Shown here: positions 34,743-46,180 of the stretch, one piece after another
Layout: each line of letters starts with the position of its first letter
How positions within the stretch are numbered: position 1 is the first letter of the stretch
Assembly (NCBI RefSeq): GCF_003589595.1
Contig: NW_020653200.1
Span: forward strand, 5,051,800-5,115,799
Reading direction: 5' to 3'
From: Hyposmocoma kahamanoa
Lineage: Eukaryota; Arthropoda; Insecta; Lepidoptera; Cosmopterigidae
Length of the DNA stretch: 64,000 nt
Position numbers and translations under genes: made by a program
Notes under the pieces: generated by a model
Seen by the model: the letters and a program-made list of their open reading frames with translations, nothing else
The model's database searches: none
What the model was told of the DNA's origin: nothing

Positions 34743-37700
34743 TCACAAAGAAGTGTAGAGTAGAATTTTCGAGAGGGTAGTTTTAATATTTTCTGTGGTT
34801 GTGCTGGGGAAGAGAAGGAGATCGAGTAGAGACCGCGCCGCTAGGCAACAGACTGCTGGCAGGAGCAGCAATAGGCGACAAGCTCGCGCCTCTCGTCCGC
34901 TGCAGTGCCGCTGCATCGATATTAATGCTGTTTCTTGGAGAGATTCAATATGCGGCCAATATGTATCAAGAACTTCTGAAAAGAAGCCATAAATACCATA
35001 TTCAGATCTATGTGTGATTGTGGATATAGATAGCACATTGATCTACTTGTATAATACACTTAAACATTTCATTGGAGACGGTTTTATTAAAATATTCACC
35101 TGTTCGAAACAAAAGCGTCGATCTTAAGTAATCGTACTCTGCCTTATCAAGTCTGCAACGCGATATTTTATCCAGCACCACGGCGAAGTTTCTCAATTCA
35201 TCCTTAATGTTGGGGCGCTTCACCGACATTACGGAAGTGATATGATCTGTTATTGAGATAAATGTAGGTAAATAAAAGTCGTCCAAGGAAAGTTACTTTT
35301 GCCAGGAAGTATTCAATAAACCGTGGAAAATATTTTATCAAATGGATTAAGTACTAATGAGCAAAATTAAGGCAGATACCTTCATCAAAGTAAAAAGAAT
35401 GCTGCGCCGCTGTGAGAATGAATATCTCCCTCCAATTGCCACACAGAAGAGAGCACTGTTCTGTTCTTTTCAGTTGAAGAAACGATGGCACTGTGTAAAG
35501 CCATTTCACTGCCAGCAACAGTAACTTTGCAGCCGGTTCGTACACTTCTCCAGACAATGTCCATTGCTCGTAGAAACGTTTCGAGTCGACTTGTACGCTC
35601 ATAGATTTCGAGCCTTCTGATTGAACGGTTTTCTGTCTTTCCTTCATATATTCCGTAAACACATCGTCTTTGTACTGAGTTTCCTGGATTTTTTCAGAAT
35701 TTCTTGATACTATGTGCGCTGGATGGCCAAATTTTGTTGGAGAATCTAAATTTATAAAACTTAGTTGTAAAAAATATTACAGAACAAAACAAGTTGTTTA
35801 TTACAAATTAAGTAATATGCAACCACGAAAATAATTTAGTTCGCTCACCCTCTCTCTGTATGTAATTAGAAACGGAGTCTGATTTGAAGGCTTCTTCGGA
35901 ACTTGAAACCTCGTCTTCTTTTAGTTTGTCTGAGTGCTGCGAGTCAGGTTTGTCGGCTACGTCTACGTGAAGAGGCCGGTCGAGTTTTGGAGACGACATG
36001 GTTTCTGATTACAGAAAACAAGGCAACATAATAAAGGAAACCGTAGGAAACGTGTACATTATAAAAACTGATTACCTAGACATTGTTCGTATCTACTGAA
36101 AGTTTTAGGAAGTCGTGCTATAAAGGTAAATAAAATATACCTAGCTCAAGCTGTAAGCTTAAACACTTATAAGTTAAAAGTATTTGGATTTCCGCGTACT
36201 TACTGCATGTTTGCTCGGTGGGAGCCGTAGTGTCGCTGGAAATGACGGGCGGGTAGAACACGTTGGGTGGAAAGTAGCTGGGGTGCGGAACTGGGTATTG
36301 CAGCGGGCTCGACAGCAGGGAGATCTTGAAAGGATTCAACGAACCCAGCGAGCCCACTTGAAGCGAATTTAGGTGCGAAATATCCGACGTGGATATTGAC
36401 TCAGGCAGTCTCGAAAAATCCTGGAAACTTTCTAGGAAGGGATTGTGTGTGACTGTGTCCGGCGTGCGGAGGTTATAACTATGTAATGGGGGAAACACGG
36501 AGAAGGTAAGTGGCGTATGAGTGGGGAATAGCGAGTGTGATCGAGAGATTGGATAGCCGAACTTATGCAGGGCCATCTGGGGAGCCGAGACGCCCGGACG
36601 CGGTGCGCGTTCGTGCTGCACCGCTATAACAATTTAAAATATATTCGTAAACTTACTTCCTATTTAATTCACTTTAGACGTTTAATAGTTTTTATTAGAA
36701 AAGAAGTTCAAATATAAGGTATTACAATAAAAGCTTAAACGCTAAAATGTAAAACTAGTATTGAATTGTATTGATTTTAATATTATTATAGTAAATATTA
36801 TTGAAGACGTCAAGACAAATGGTACAAATAATAAGAAAGCATCATCGCATTCGTAAAGTTGGCAACAATTTTGATAAATCGCAACTAAATGATTGCTGAA
36901 CTAGACTCTACATTAGGTACAAGTGTTGTACAAAAGAGGCGTCAGCGAGGGCAAAAAGGTCGTAGGGCGAGAACAATTTGTTATGTAAATAAATATCTGT
37001 GTGAATCGCGGCTGCGGTTGACACCTCGAGTGTTTGACTTCGCACCCTCCACATAGTAAGGTCAAGATGCGCGTATAAAGTTAGTTAACGTTTACTCCGT
37101 TACGTTAGCAAAAAAGTAGGTATGTGTTTTAATTTAACGGGTATAATAATTAAAAGATACTTGAGACACGAACTAAGCTTTGTTTCGATGTTGTAACGTA
37201 ATCGCAAAACAGTAGATAAATAAGTAGATATAATCGAGCATAGATACCGTGTGAACGATGGTGTTCAAGTCAGAAAGCGGTGATCGTATCAACGATAGAA
37301 ATAAGATATAAAGCGCGTGAATTTTTCCCGCTCGGCAGCCGCAAACACTTGAGATGTCCCCTAATGGAAAAGACATGCTGCAAAGTGGAGGACAGTGGAT
37401 AAATACTTTATTGAGGCAATGCTTTCTTCATAGATATGTAGGTATTGATTGCTCCGTTTCTCTAAAATGCTTAATTTAATATTCCAAAATAAATCATCAT
37501 TTCAGAAGCTTGATATTACAAAAAATATATTAACTTTTTGCTCAAAATGAACGTAACCCTTTGAGTAAGGTAAATGTTCCAGTGGTTGACACTGTCCCAA
37601 TGTAACACACTTTTGCATTTTTTCTCAAAAAATAAGAAAACAAACATTGATATTACTCCAAAACCGTGTTAAATGTACTTGTAACGACATCTATGAATTT

Positions 37701-39899
37701 AATTTAAAAGCATTCATCGATTCATTCAATAATTTTTGAATATGGCGAAAGTTTGCGAGCAGGTGATCGGAGTGTAACGTGCGTCGCTCTTGTTATAGAA
37801 ATCGTTAAGACTTTGAGTAGCTCAAGTGAATTTATCAGGCGGAATATTATTAATTACCGGTAAGTGTTTATAAAAACTATTAGATAACTGTAAAAACAAT
37901 TAATTTTGTGTGTATTTATTGATGTATATCGTTTATATTTTATTTTAGAGGCATGTCAAACACTGGTGCAAAATTTTAATGTTTACTAGTAGTTGACACC
38001 CATGTCAAGCACTCCTATACATGAATTTTTTTTCAAACTTAATTTCGACCATTTGGTACGGACGGAGAACATAAGTTTAGATTACTCTGTTAGTGACAAG
38101 TTTCTATGGGTAGTTCGAGTAGTGTTTGACATGGGTATCAAAAACTGTTTTACTACGGGGACCCAATAATTGACAGTTGTATATTGAGGTGTCAAGCACT
38201 ACGGGTATTGTTCAATGTAAAAATGCCACTAAGGCTGTCGCCTTATTCTGATGATGACGTATTGAAGGCGGTACACGAAGTATCAAGATGAATTCCTATC
38301 GCAGCAGCTGCGAGAAAATATGGGATATCGCGGATTATTTTACTGTATAAAATTTTACTAACTTAAAATTTCATTAAATTTATATCAACATTTTAGTAAC
38401 TCATTTTTATTTGAAATTTGGCATAGAGACTCTAGGTGAAGTACGCATTATTTTGGGTCCTTTAATATAACTACACCTTTTTGTTACATCCGTATATTTT
38501 CTATTTCTAGTTTATATTTTGTATGTTTTTGCACGCACTTACTCACCTTGATTACAAAGGTAAGTAAGTATTTATTAATTTTAATAAAAGCTTCTCGATT
38601 GATTATGGTTTTTCTTATTTTTTAAATTTATTGTTATCAAGTGATTAATGCAGTTAAATAACTATGAAATCTTATATAACGTCTTGTCCTGTATAATGTC
38701 CTGTGTACTCCGATCTCACTATACCATAGTCAACTATTGGGACATTAGAAATTTTGCCTGTCATACACTGGTACAATTTCAGAGGTATCGGAAAACTGGA
38801 ATATATTAATAATGCCTGTGATTATTATAAATTTTATAGTTCCTATAAGATAAATGACACCGTTTAATATGTTAACATACCTAAGTAGTCAGTATGACTG
38901 ATAATTAAGTACTTTTTTGGCAAAATACGTGATTTTCCGTCTAAAAGCGTCAACCACTGGAACATTTACCTTACAACGTAAATATTAGGGAAATATGTTT
39001 TTCTTTGTTATTCGTTTGTTTGGTGTCCTAAACATATTAACTTACATAACGGCATGCATTTTTTCTTAATATGATTAACTCTATTTTCCGATGATTAAGA
39101 TTTATTAAATATTCAAATGTTTAATAAGCCGAACATATTTCATAAAGTCGGGAATCCCATATTATTATTTTTATTTCTTATTTTTATATCTTACCATCTT
39201 TCTTCATGTTCACTTTGAGGCACTTGGAGAAGCGGCAAGCTTGGCATTGGTTGCGTCGCGTCACGTCAACCACGCATCTTCCATTCTCCTTGCAGACGTA
39301 GTCCAGATTACTGTTACAATGGTTTGAAGTAAATAACATCGGTAATTCATCATAATAATACACCTAATCTGGTCTCCATTCTTGGCAAAGGCATTGTGAG
39401 ATGTTGTAGTTTAGTTACATTTAAGAGCAGTTACACACAGCTAGTTTTAACAGCAATGCAAAAGCGATGTAAGCAAGATGCAAACGCGATGCACTAGCTA
39501 ATCGTCTACCTTTACACATACGCGCGATTTTAAGCAGCTACGCAAGCGCCCGACTGCATCGATATAAACACGCGATTGCATCGCTACACTTGGGATTTAT
39601 AGGCGATTGCATCGCGAATTTCTATCGACGTAGTCGCGCGTTTACATCGATGCTAAAAGAAGTCGTGTATAACTACCCTAAGTCTAGTTACAAATAAACC
39701 TTTTTGCAAAACCGTCTCTCACTCGTAGCGAATACAATAAAGTGCCTTTTTGTGTTATAGTTTTATACCGTCTAATACTCCGCTTGAAGAAGCCTCGACA
39801 ACCGTCGCAAGATGGCACGCCGTAATGCTTGCCCGAGGCTTTGTCGCCGCAGACCCGACACAGCGACTCTGGCTTACCGCCTCCGCCGTGCGCCTCCAT
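34743..39899 (-). CDS. Hr83: NR2E-group nuclear receptor, Hr83-like, seven exons
   Basis: A ligand-type transcription factor acting in the nucleus. Exons: 39899-39769, 39310-39195, 36623-36204, 36004-35849, 35745-35380, 35246-35100 and 34975-34743. All introns are GT-AG and phases agree, giving about 522 residues. Finger one uses Cys14, 17, 31 and 34 with P-box CDGCRG; finger two uses Cys50, 56, 66 and 69; then AVQHERAPR at 83-91. A long Ser/Pro-rich hinge precedes the ligand-binding domain (about 335-515), with [46 protein letters not shown] and RLLLLLPAV. The start is the first ATG after an in-frame stop. A good acceptor at 39918 suggests a 5' untranslated exon upstream. The P-box excludes PNR/Hr51 (CNGCSG) and tailless (CDGCAG/SG); the Hr83 name is from memory. 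Confidence 0.85.
37568..38971 (+). mobile_element. TA-flanked 1.4-kb element with pogo-type HTH remnant, in receptor intron 2
   Basis: Inverted ends begin aggtaaatgttccagtgg and continue for about 23 bp, with TA on each side (37566-37567, 38972-38973), as for Tc1/mariner/pogo elements. The inner end motif (ttgacac / tgtcaa-a/g-cact) recurs several times between 37940 and 38205. At 38229 a short frame reads [17 protein letters not shown], then a stop, then [14 protein letters not shown]: the N-terminal helix-turn-helix of pogo/Tigger transposases. No DDE domain remains. Confidence 0.82.
39415..39685. mobile_element. Probable MITE-like repeat in receptor intron 1
   Basis: Imperfect inverted ends: agcagttacacacagct... 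on the left, and on the complement agggtagttatacacgact on the right. The inside is full of gcgattgcatcgc / catcgatg variants. It lies wholly between exons 1 and 2. Confidence 0.5.
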
Positions 39900-39917
39900 G
39901 ACGCTCTTTCTAACCGG

Positions 39918-40484
39918 CTTCAAAAAGGAGAGATTTATTTTTAGCTAATTAAAGAGCTGGTATTTATGCAGGGTGTCCCACTGTCCCCAATTTCATGATC
40001 TTCCTTTTATTTGAGACGCTATGTTATTTAGAAGAAAACAATCCTTATGGCTTTTAATCAGTACAGTAAAAGTACAAGTGTTTTTTTTCACATTTGGCGA
40101 TTCGATTCCAGGCGTCAGACTGGCGATTATTTATAATTATGAATAAAGTTCGAAATGAAATCAAAATGAAGTCTTCTTTATGTAAAATTTTCTATCTAAG
40201 GTATTTAAGGTACTTGCCCTCAGTGTGGCATAGCCGTGAGACACCCTATATAGCGTACAAACTGGCAATTACATAGAACTCATCTCGCGGTGCATTCGCA
40301 TTGCATATCGCCAGACGTCATACTCGCCATTAATGATAGAATTGTAGAAGTGTTTATTGTTGTGTTTGTGGTAGTTATAACAAGAGTTCCTCAAATTTAG
40401 AATTGTTCAGCTTTTCATACCAATCCGCGATCCTGGTAATAAACATATCAATAGAGAAACGAATATAAGTAAGTACTTACTGCA
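39918..40484. other. Upstream region of the receptor gene, no further exon recognised
   Basis: Holds a pyrimidine-rich acceptor (tctctcctttttgaag on the minus strand) just upstream of the coding exon. No TATA or initiator could be assigned. The small plus-strand frame at 40094-40276 lacks any motif. Confidence 0.4.
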
Positions 40485-40850
40485 TGTTTTTTTTATGATA
40501 TCAAGTGACGGGACTTGTCCATAGCAGCTGCAGTACCACTCAGAGCTTTAGATCACAAATATCTGAGGGGCGCTGCCACTGCACCCGTCACCCAGAGACA
40601 TAAGTTGACAAGACCTTTGTGCTTGTTTCACTAGTACCCTTACCCTTCAAAGCCGGAACGCAGTAAAGCTCACATTACTGCTTGGCGGGATTAATAGGTA
40701 AAGTGGCAGTACTGGACGAACTCTCTCACGAGGAGCTCTACTGCTACTTCTAGTATAACTACCACTCATTAATGGTTATTTACCCGAGAACCAAAGTAAA
40801 TAATAATAACATTATTCTGCGAATATACTGTAAAATGCATTATTACATTG
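40485..40850 (+). repeat. Dispersed repeat family A, copy 1
   Basis: Starts near atatcaagtgacggga and contains ccactcagagcttta, cacccgtcaccc-gagaca, gttgacaag, attactgcttggcgg and ttatttacccgagaacc. It extends over about 365 bases and shares its whole length with 41918-42310. Confidence 0.8.
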
Positions 40851-41917
40851 TTATTCATAATAATTAATTTAAAAAAATGCGTAATAATCATTTACGTTTG
40901 CGGTGCAAACAAATCTATAACATCACAAATGCGTTTCTTGCCGTGGGATATAACATCGTGTCTGTTATTCTGTCTCTGCCTGCCCTGTAATATGTAATAA
41001 TTCAGACACAGCAGTGTTGTCTTTCACCCATCATCATAAAAAAGAATCATCAAAATCGGTTTACAAATGCCACCGAAGTTATCGCGTAACATAGATACAA
41101 AAATATATATATAGTCGAATTGAGAACCTCCTCCTGTTTTGAAGTCGGTTAAAAAACATTAGATGCAATCGCGAAATTTTCTATTTGAACATCTATTCTA
41201 ACCCTGTCCTATACCTGTGTTGTAGCCGATTGAATGTTATCTACGCTGCTGCGTCCCAACACACGTGAGAATTTAACAATTAAATACAACTCAGCGTTTT
41301 CAGGCGGCCCACGGACTGATGTTGTACAAAAATTGTTAAAAATATGCGCATACGAATTATTTGCTACAATAGCTCAATCATATTTCGCCTCAGCTCCGTG
41401 TCACGCTTACACCCTAACATAAATGTAAGAAAATTACTGTAAAAGTGAGTTTGAAAGGAATCACCTCGTCATCGTATCAATAAACGATTGATTATTCAAA
41501 TGGGGAGGGGCACGCGCCACATGGCTACGTAACTCTTTCACGTCGACGGATAATGACAGTTTGATTAGAGTTGTGGTCACATACCAAAAGCTTGAAAATA
41601 TAATATATACCTTTTTTTATTTAGGTAAGCAGTTATTTAGGACACCATGTTGGTTTCATACATTTACGGAACATTTACATGTACGGAATGTAAATGTAAA
41701 TGTCGAAGCCAACACGTAGTGCCGCGGAGATTTTGTATATACATGTTTGGTTAGGTAGTATCATGATTCATCTGTCTGGATTTTATTAAGAGATTCTTGA
41801 GGTATGGTTTTTCTAATGGGGCTGACATGTTTAATAATGATCAATGCCTCTAAATAAATAAAGATTTTTTAAAAAAAAAGGACTCTACGTCGCAAAGGAA
41901 TGGTATTTAGGCCAAAG

Positions 41918-42310
41918 TATTTTTTTATGATACAAACGGGACTAATAAATCCTGTGCGTGGTAGTAAGCGACACGCCTGTCGATAACTGTTGCAGTGCCA
42001 CTCAGAGCGTTGGATAGCAAAGATCTAAGGGACACTGTTCCTGCGCCCGTCACCCTGAGACACAAGTTGTAAAGTCCCAAGTGCCTGTAATTTCACCAGC
42101 ATATTTCCCCTACAAAATTGAAACGTAGTTACGGTCACATTACTGCTTGGCGGCAGTAATAGGTAAGTACTTCCCTGGGCGAACTCTTTCACAAAGGAAC
42201 TCTACTCCTTCTACTAATATAACTATCACTCTTTAATGGTTATTTACCCGAGAACCAAAGTAAATAATAATAATATTTTTTGCGAATTTACTGTAAAATA
42301 TATTATTATA
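41918..42310 (+). repeat. Dispersed repeat family A, copy 2
   Basis: Long copy with tgcgcccgtcaccctgagac, cattactgcttggcggcag, cgaactctttcacaaagg and the same downstream ttaatggttatttacccgag block as copy 1. The shared downstream block and aataataat tail suggest a non-autonomous retroelement; the origin is not established. Confidence 0.8.
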
Positions 42311-42954
42311 TAGGTCAATTTTGTTAGTCATATTCGATGCAACACCTTGACGCGCCAATCAGAAAGGACTCATCAAAATTAAATAGCGTGTTAGTGAAGT
42401 TAGTAAGCTAGACTATCATAGAAAAGACTGAAAATTACAATTATACAATTGGCTACAGTTCTTCAATTTACATACGTAAATACATACTAGAGCACTGCTC
42501 TAATTATGTTTAAAGGTAGTTAGTTACCCTTATGACGAATCGTGTATTAAGCTATAAGCACCATACAGTCATTAACTGTTACATTCTTGTATAAGCTGTG
42601 GTTGTTGTAATTTCAGGGTTCTTTGAAGGGGGTGAGGGAAGGAGTCAGGGGTAACTTTAACAGCGGGTGGGCGGTTTCCCACGGGGGAGTGTTCCAGCCA
42701 TTATCTCAAATTATGATGGTTCGCATTGACAAGTGCGTGGCGTGGTGGCTTGCCAGTCGGCACACTGTGCGACACGTATCTGTCTCAATTAATGAATACT
42801 TACGTTACTGCCCAAGGATAACATTTCATAAGTCTTAAACTTATTTTATTTACAAATTGTCTATTTGTTGCATATATTTAGTTCTCTACAGATGGTTTAA
42901 GAATAAATAAATTGGTTTAAGAAATTGTTCTGAAAGCATGAATTATAATTAAAG

Positions 42955-43035
42955 CTCTAAGTGGCACTGAAACAGGCGTGCCGATTATTATGAGGCGCAC
43001 GACTTGTTCTTCACTTAGTAGGCAAATAATAAAAA
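42955..43035 (-). repeat. Dispersed repeat family A, short fragment
   Basis: Complement reads acaagtcgtgcgcctca...cggcacgcctg...cagtgccacttagagct, matching the 5' portion of the family. Confidence 0.65.
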
Positions 43036-43205
43036 AAGTCCATGTGTGACTACTTTTTAATCCTTAAAAAATAACGCGCAGTTGCAGCAAATTTCCCTAC
43101 AGGAGAAGAACCTTCATCATCGAGCAACAATATCAATAGTAACTACTCAAAGCATAAAATTATTAAAAGCGATCTTCAGTCGGTTAGGATTCCCTTCATC
43201 AATTA

Positions 43206-44299
43206 GGGTAAGGTTGCGTTAGTCGTACCACCGCCTAAGTCGTACTCCAGCGATATCTGCTCTCACATGCGTGGGAAGTAATATCTAGTACCTAACATAA
43301 ATTTGAACTATTAAATTAAGCGAGTAAACATAAGCAAACGGCGGCCGGCCAACGTTCGTGTTGGGAAAAATATGAAAAAGTAAGTTTTTGCACTGCTTTC
43401 TTTAAAATTTCTCATTCATTCGGCAGCTATTCCAAGGAAGAATATGGTGGTAAACTTACTTTTTTGGTATTTGTCTATTTTTGACGTATTTTAGCATTCA
43501 TTTAAGCCCAAGCAAATGGTAGATTTTTTTTGTGTTATAACAGTAATTTTGATTTGAAATTTTCAGGGTGTCGTTGCTTAAGTACCCGTCGAAAATTACG
43601 TACGACTAATTTATGAAAATTATTTCTTACTTTTTTTCAGCTAAATAATATATTTGTGTTCAACAAAACTAATTTTGTAGTGCCTTTATTATATAATATG
43701 CCTTTATTTGATTACCGAAGCATGTATAATTTTATTTCGATAGAATTTGTCAGTTCATTTCAGGAGAATTTTAATTTTATTTAATTAAAATTTACAATTT
43801 TCTTTCAGAAAAATTTACTTATAATTTTATTTCATTACAATTTATAATTGTATTTCCTAAGAGTTTAAAACTTTTGTTTTCTGTGTTCCCCCTTGCACAT
43901 AAGATTTTGGTATTGTTCTCTCCCTTCAAAAATATTAAGAATTATTTGATTTTAACCACCTTAATACCTGTTTCTAGATTTAAATTGTTATTATGATCTC
44001 TTTTTATTAGTACTGTACTATACAGTTTATGATGTCCTGACTGAAATGTTAATCTCAGTACGACTTAGGTTATAGGAGGTACGAATTAGGCGACCAGGTG
44101 CCTAAACCGTTCCAAAGGTGCTTTTTTGAAAATCTTGTCAATACCTGACTCAATAAAGGTTTTTTTGTATTTTCTTTAAAACATATTGATAGTAAAATAA
44201 ATAAAGATCCCGTAGACGCTAACGGTTTTGTTTAATTTAAATAACCTTAAATAATACAGCGGTTTTTTCTTAGGCGGTACGACTAACGCAACCTTACCC
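43206..44299. mobile_element. TA-flanked 1.1-kb TIR element
   Basis: Ends are gggtaaggttgcgttagtcg plus tacc on each strand, flanked by TA at 43204-43205 and 44300-44301. The inner end motif gtacgactaa recurs inside with variations (near 43250, 43608, 44057 and 44080). No transposase frame is visible. The layout is like the element at 37568-38971, though the end sequences differ. Confidence 0.82.
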
Positions 44300-45602
44300 T
44301 ACAGCGGAAAATATCGTCAGTTTGTCAATATCGAACTTAAAGAATATTGCCGAGTATGCAACACTGGCCTCAACAAGATGTCTCTAAGAAATATTATTTA
44401 ATACTATGCTACAATTTAGTCGAATAATTAAATAATAATTGCCTCCGAAATTAGGTAGAGAAAACTACACCTGAAAATTACCCAATCAAGTAATAAGATC
44501 TGTACTCATACAGACAGATCGAGATGAGGCGTGATCGTGTATAAATAAAAGCAAAGCAAGCGGTGCGCTCCAAGCCTATTGTCCCGAAATAGTAACATTA
44601 TAAAATAACCAGAGAACCCAATTATCACTCCAAAAAAAACAATTGCATTTTCTAAAACAATGTTATATTTTTTTTGTTTCATTGGGCAAAAATAGAATCA
44701 GTCCACTAAACATCGAAAGACGCTCCCCAAACAATTATGGCAGAAAATTCGTTTTGTGGTAACGTTTAAAATTTTATTATAATCAAATGTAGTTTTTGTA
44801 TACCTACTTAGGCAGTTACAAGAACTATAATAATATAAAATATTACCTAATTAAAATAATTAGGTAAAATACCTAAATCTTGTTGAAAACGGGCTCGGTT
44901 TAGCCTAGGTAATAAATCAGAATACCCTTGTTTTTGCAGTTTGTCAAAAGCAACAAATTTTCGAATTTTTTGCTAAAATATTGCAGGTTATCAATGGAAG
45001 CGTTTTCCTTTTTCGTTCAGAAAAAAACTTTCATCTTCACTTTGGTAAAAAATTGCAAACAATCCTACGCTAATCCATATCGTCAGTACCTACTAATGAC
45101 ATGGATTAGCGTAGGAATGTTACTTCGTATGTTAAAAAAAAGTTACTTCCACTTTACTTTAACTTTACTTACTTAGTAAGTAAAGTTAATATAGGTATAT
45201 TATAGACTAAATTTGTATTGGAAGTAACTGTGTTTTGTTCATGTTCATTTATTGTAGATACTTCGACCGCCTGTGCACTACGACACTGGTCCACCGATGA
45301 ACAATTACACCGTATGTGACATTTGGACTTACTACACGGCACCGTTCGGTTATTATCTATTAATGCCAAACATCGAAAGTTTTGACTGCAACGGACAATA
45401 ATTACTGTGGTATGTGCCTAACCGCTTACAAGCACACCTGGCGCGTAAATGTTGTGAAAAGAAATGATAACACAATAAAGATTGATTTTGATATGAAGCA
45501 TTTTGATATCCATTTTTGAGATTAACTTAAAGACTCTAAAGACACTCGCTACGCATAGAATGTTAAATATAAACGAAATTAATTTAATATGTATAAATAC
45601 TT
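44300..45602. other. No recognised gene; two small palindromes
   Basis: A/T-rich. It contains a 16-bp-arm inverted repeat at 45063-45116 (tcctacgctaatccat and complement) and a 29-bp palindrome at 45160-45188. Confidence 0.5.
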
Positions 45603-46164
45603 AGGAAATGAAACTATTTTTCCGGATTTAAATCGCGTAGGTATATTTGTTTTTTCAAACNNNNNNNNNNNNNNNNNNNNNNNNNNNNNNNNNNNNNNNN
45701 NNNNNNNNNNNNNNNNNNNNNNNNNNNNNNNNNNNNNNNNNNNNNNNNNNNNNNNNNNNNNNNNNNNNNNNNNNNNNNNNNNNNNNNNNNNNNNNNNNNN
45801 NNNNNNNNNNNNNNNNNNNNNNNNNNNNNNNNNNNNNNNNNNNNNNNNNNNNNNNNNNNNNNNNNNNNNNNNNNNNNNNNNNNNNNNNNNNNNNNNNNNN
45901 NNNNNNNNNNNNNNNNNNNNNNNNNNNNNNNNNNNNNNNNNNNNNNNNNNNNNNNNNNNNNNNNNNNNNNNNNNNNNNNNNNNNNNNNNNNNNNNNNNNN
46001 NNNNNNNNNNNNNNNNNNNNNNNNNNNNNNNNNNNNNNNNNNNNNNNNNNNNNNNNNNNNTTCAAACAGACGTTTCGGGTCCTTTACAGGAAAAATAGTT
46101 TCATTTCCTATGTGTAACAATCGTTACACATAGGAAATAACATAAAAAACAATCTAAGAACTCG
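45603..46164 (-). mobile_element. Possible Penelope-derived element, copy 1 (interrupted by gap)
   Basis: Starts aggaaatgaaactattt and ends ctaagaactcg. It is flanked by 16-bp direct repeats with one mismatch (atatgtataaatactt 45587-45602, atatgtatgaatactt from 46165). Inverted repeats of about 40 bp lie inside. The complement of 46069-46090 reads cctgtaaaggacccgaaacg then tc. Most of the centre is the assembly gap 45661-46060. Confidence 0.6.
45661..46060. other. Assembly gap of 400 N
   Basis: A round-number run of N; its true size is unknown. Open frames drawn across it are meaningless. Confidence 0.99.
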
Positions 46165-46180
46165 ATATGTATGAATACTT

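Noticed and set aside
34795..35017. Plus-strand frames opposite the receptor's last exon
   Set aside because: Antisense shadows of a well-supported coding exon.
39900..39923. Upstream non-ATG start (TTG) for the receptor
   Set aside because: Nuclear genes rarely start at TTG. The ATG at 39899 follows an acceptor and fits a short N-terminus before the first zinc finger.
45589..46120. Several open frames spanning 45589-46120 on both strands
   Set aside because: They run through a 400-base gap of N; the open frame is only the absence of readable stops.
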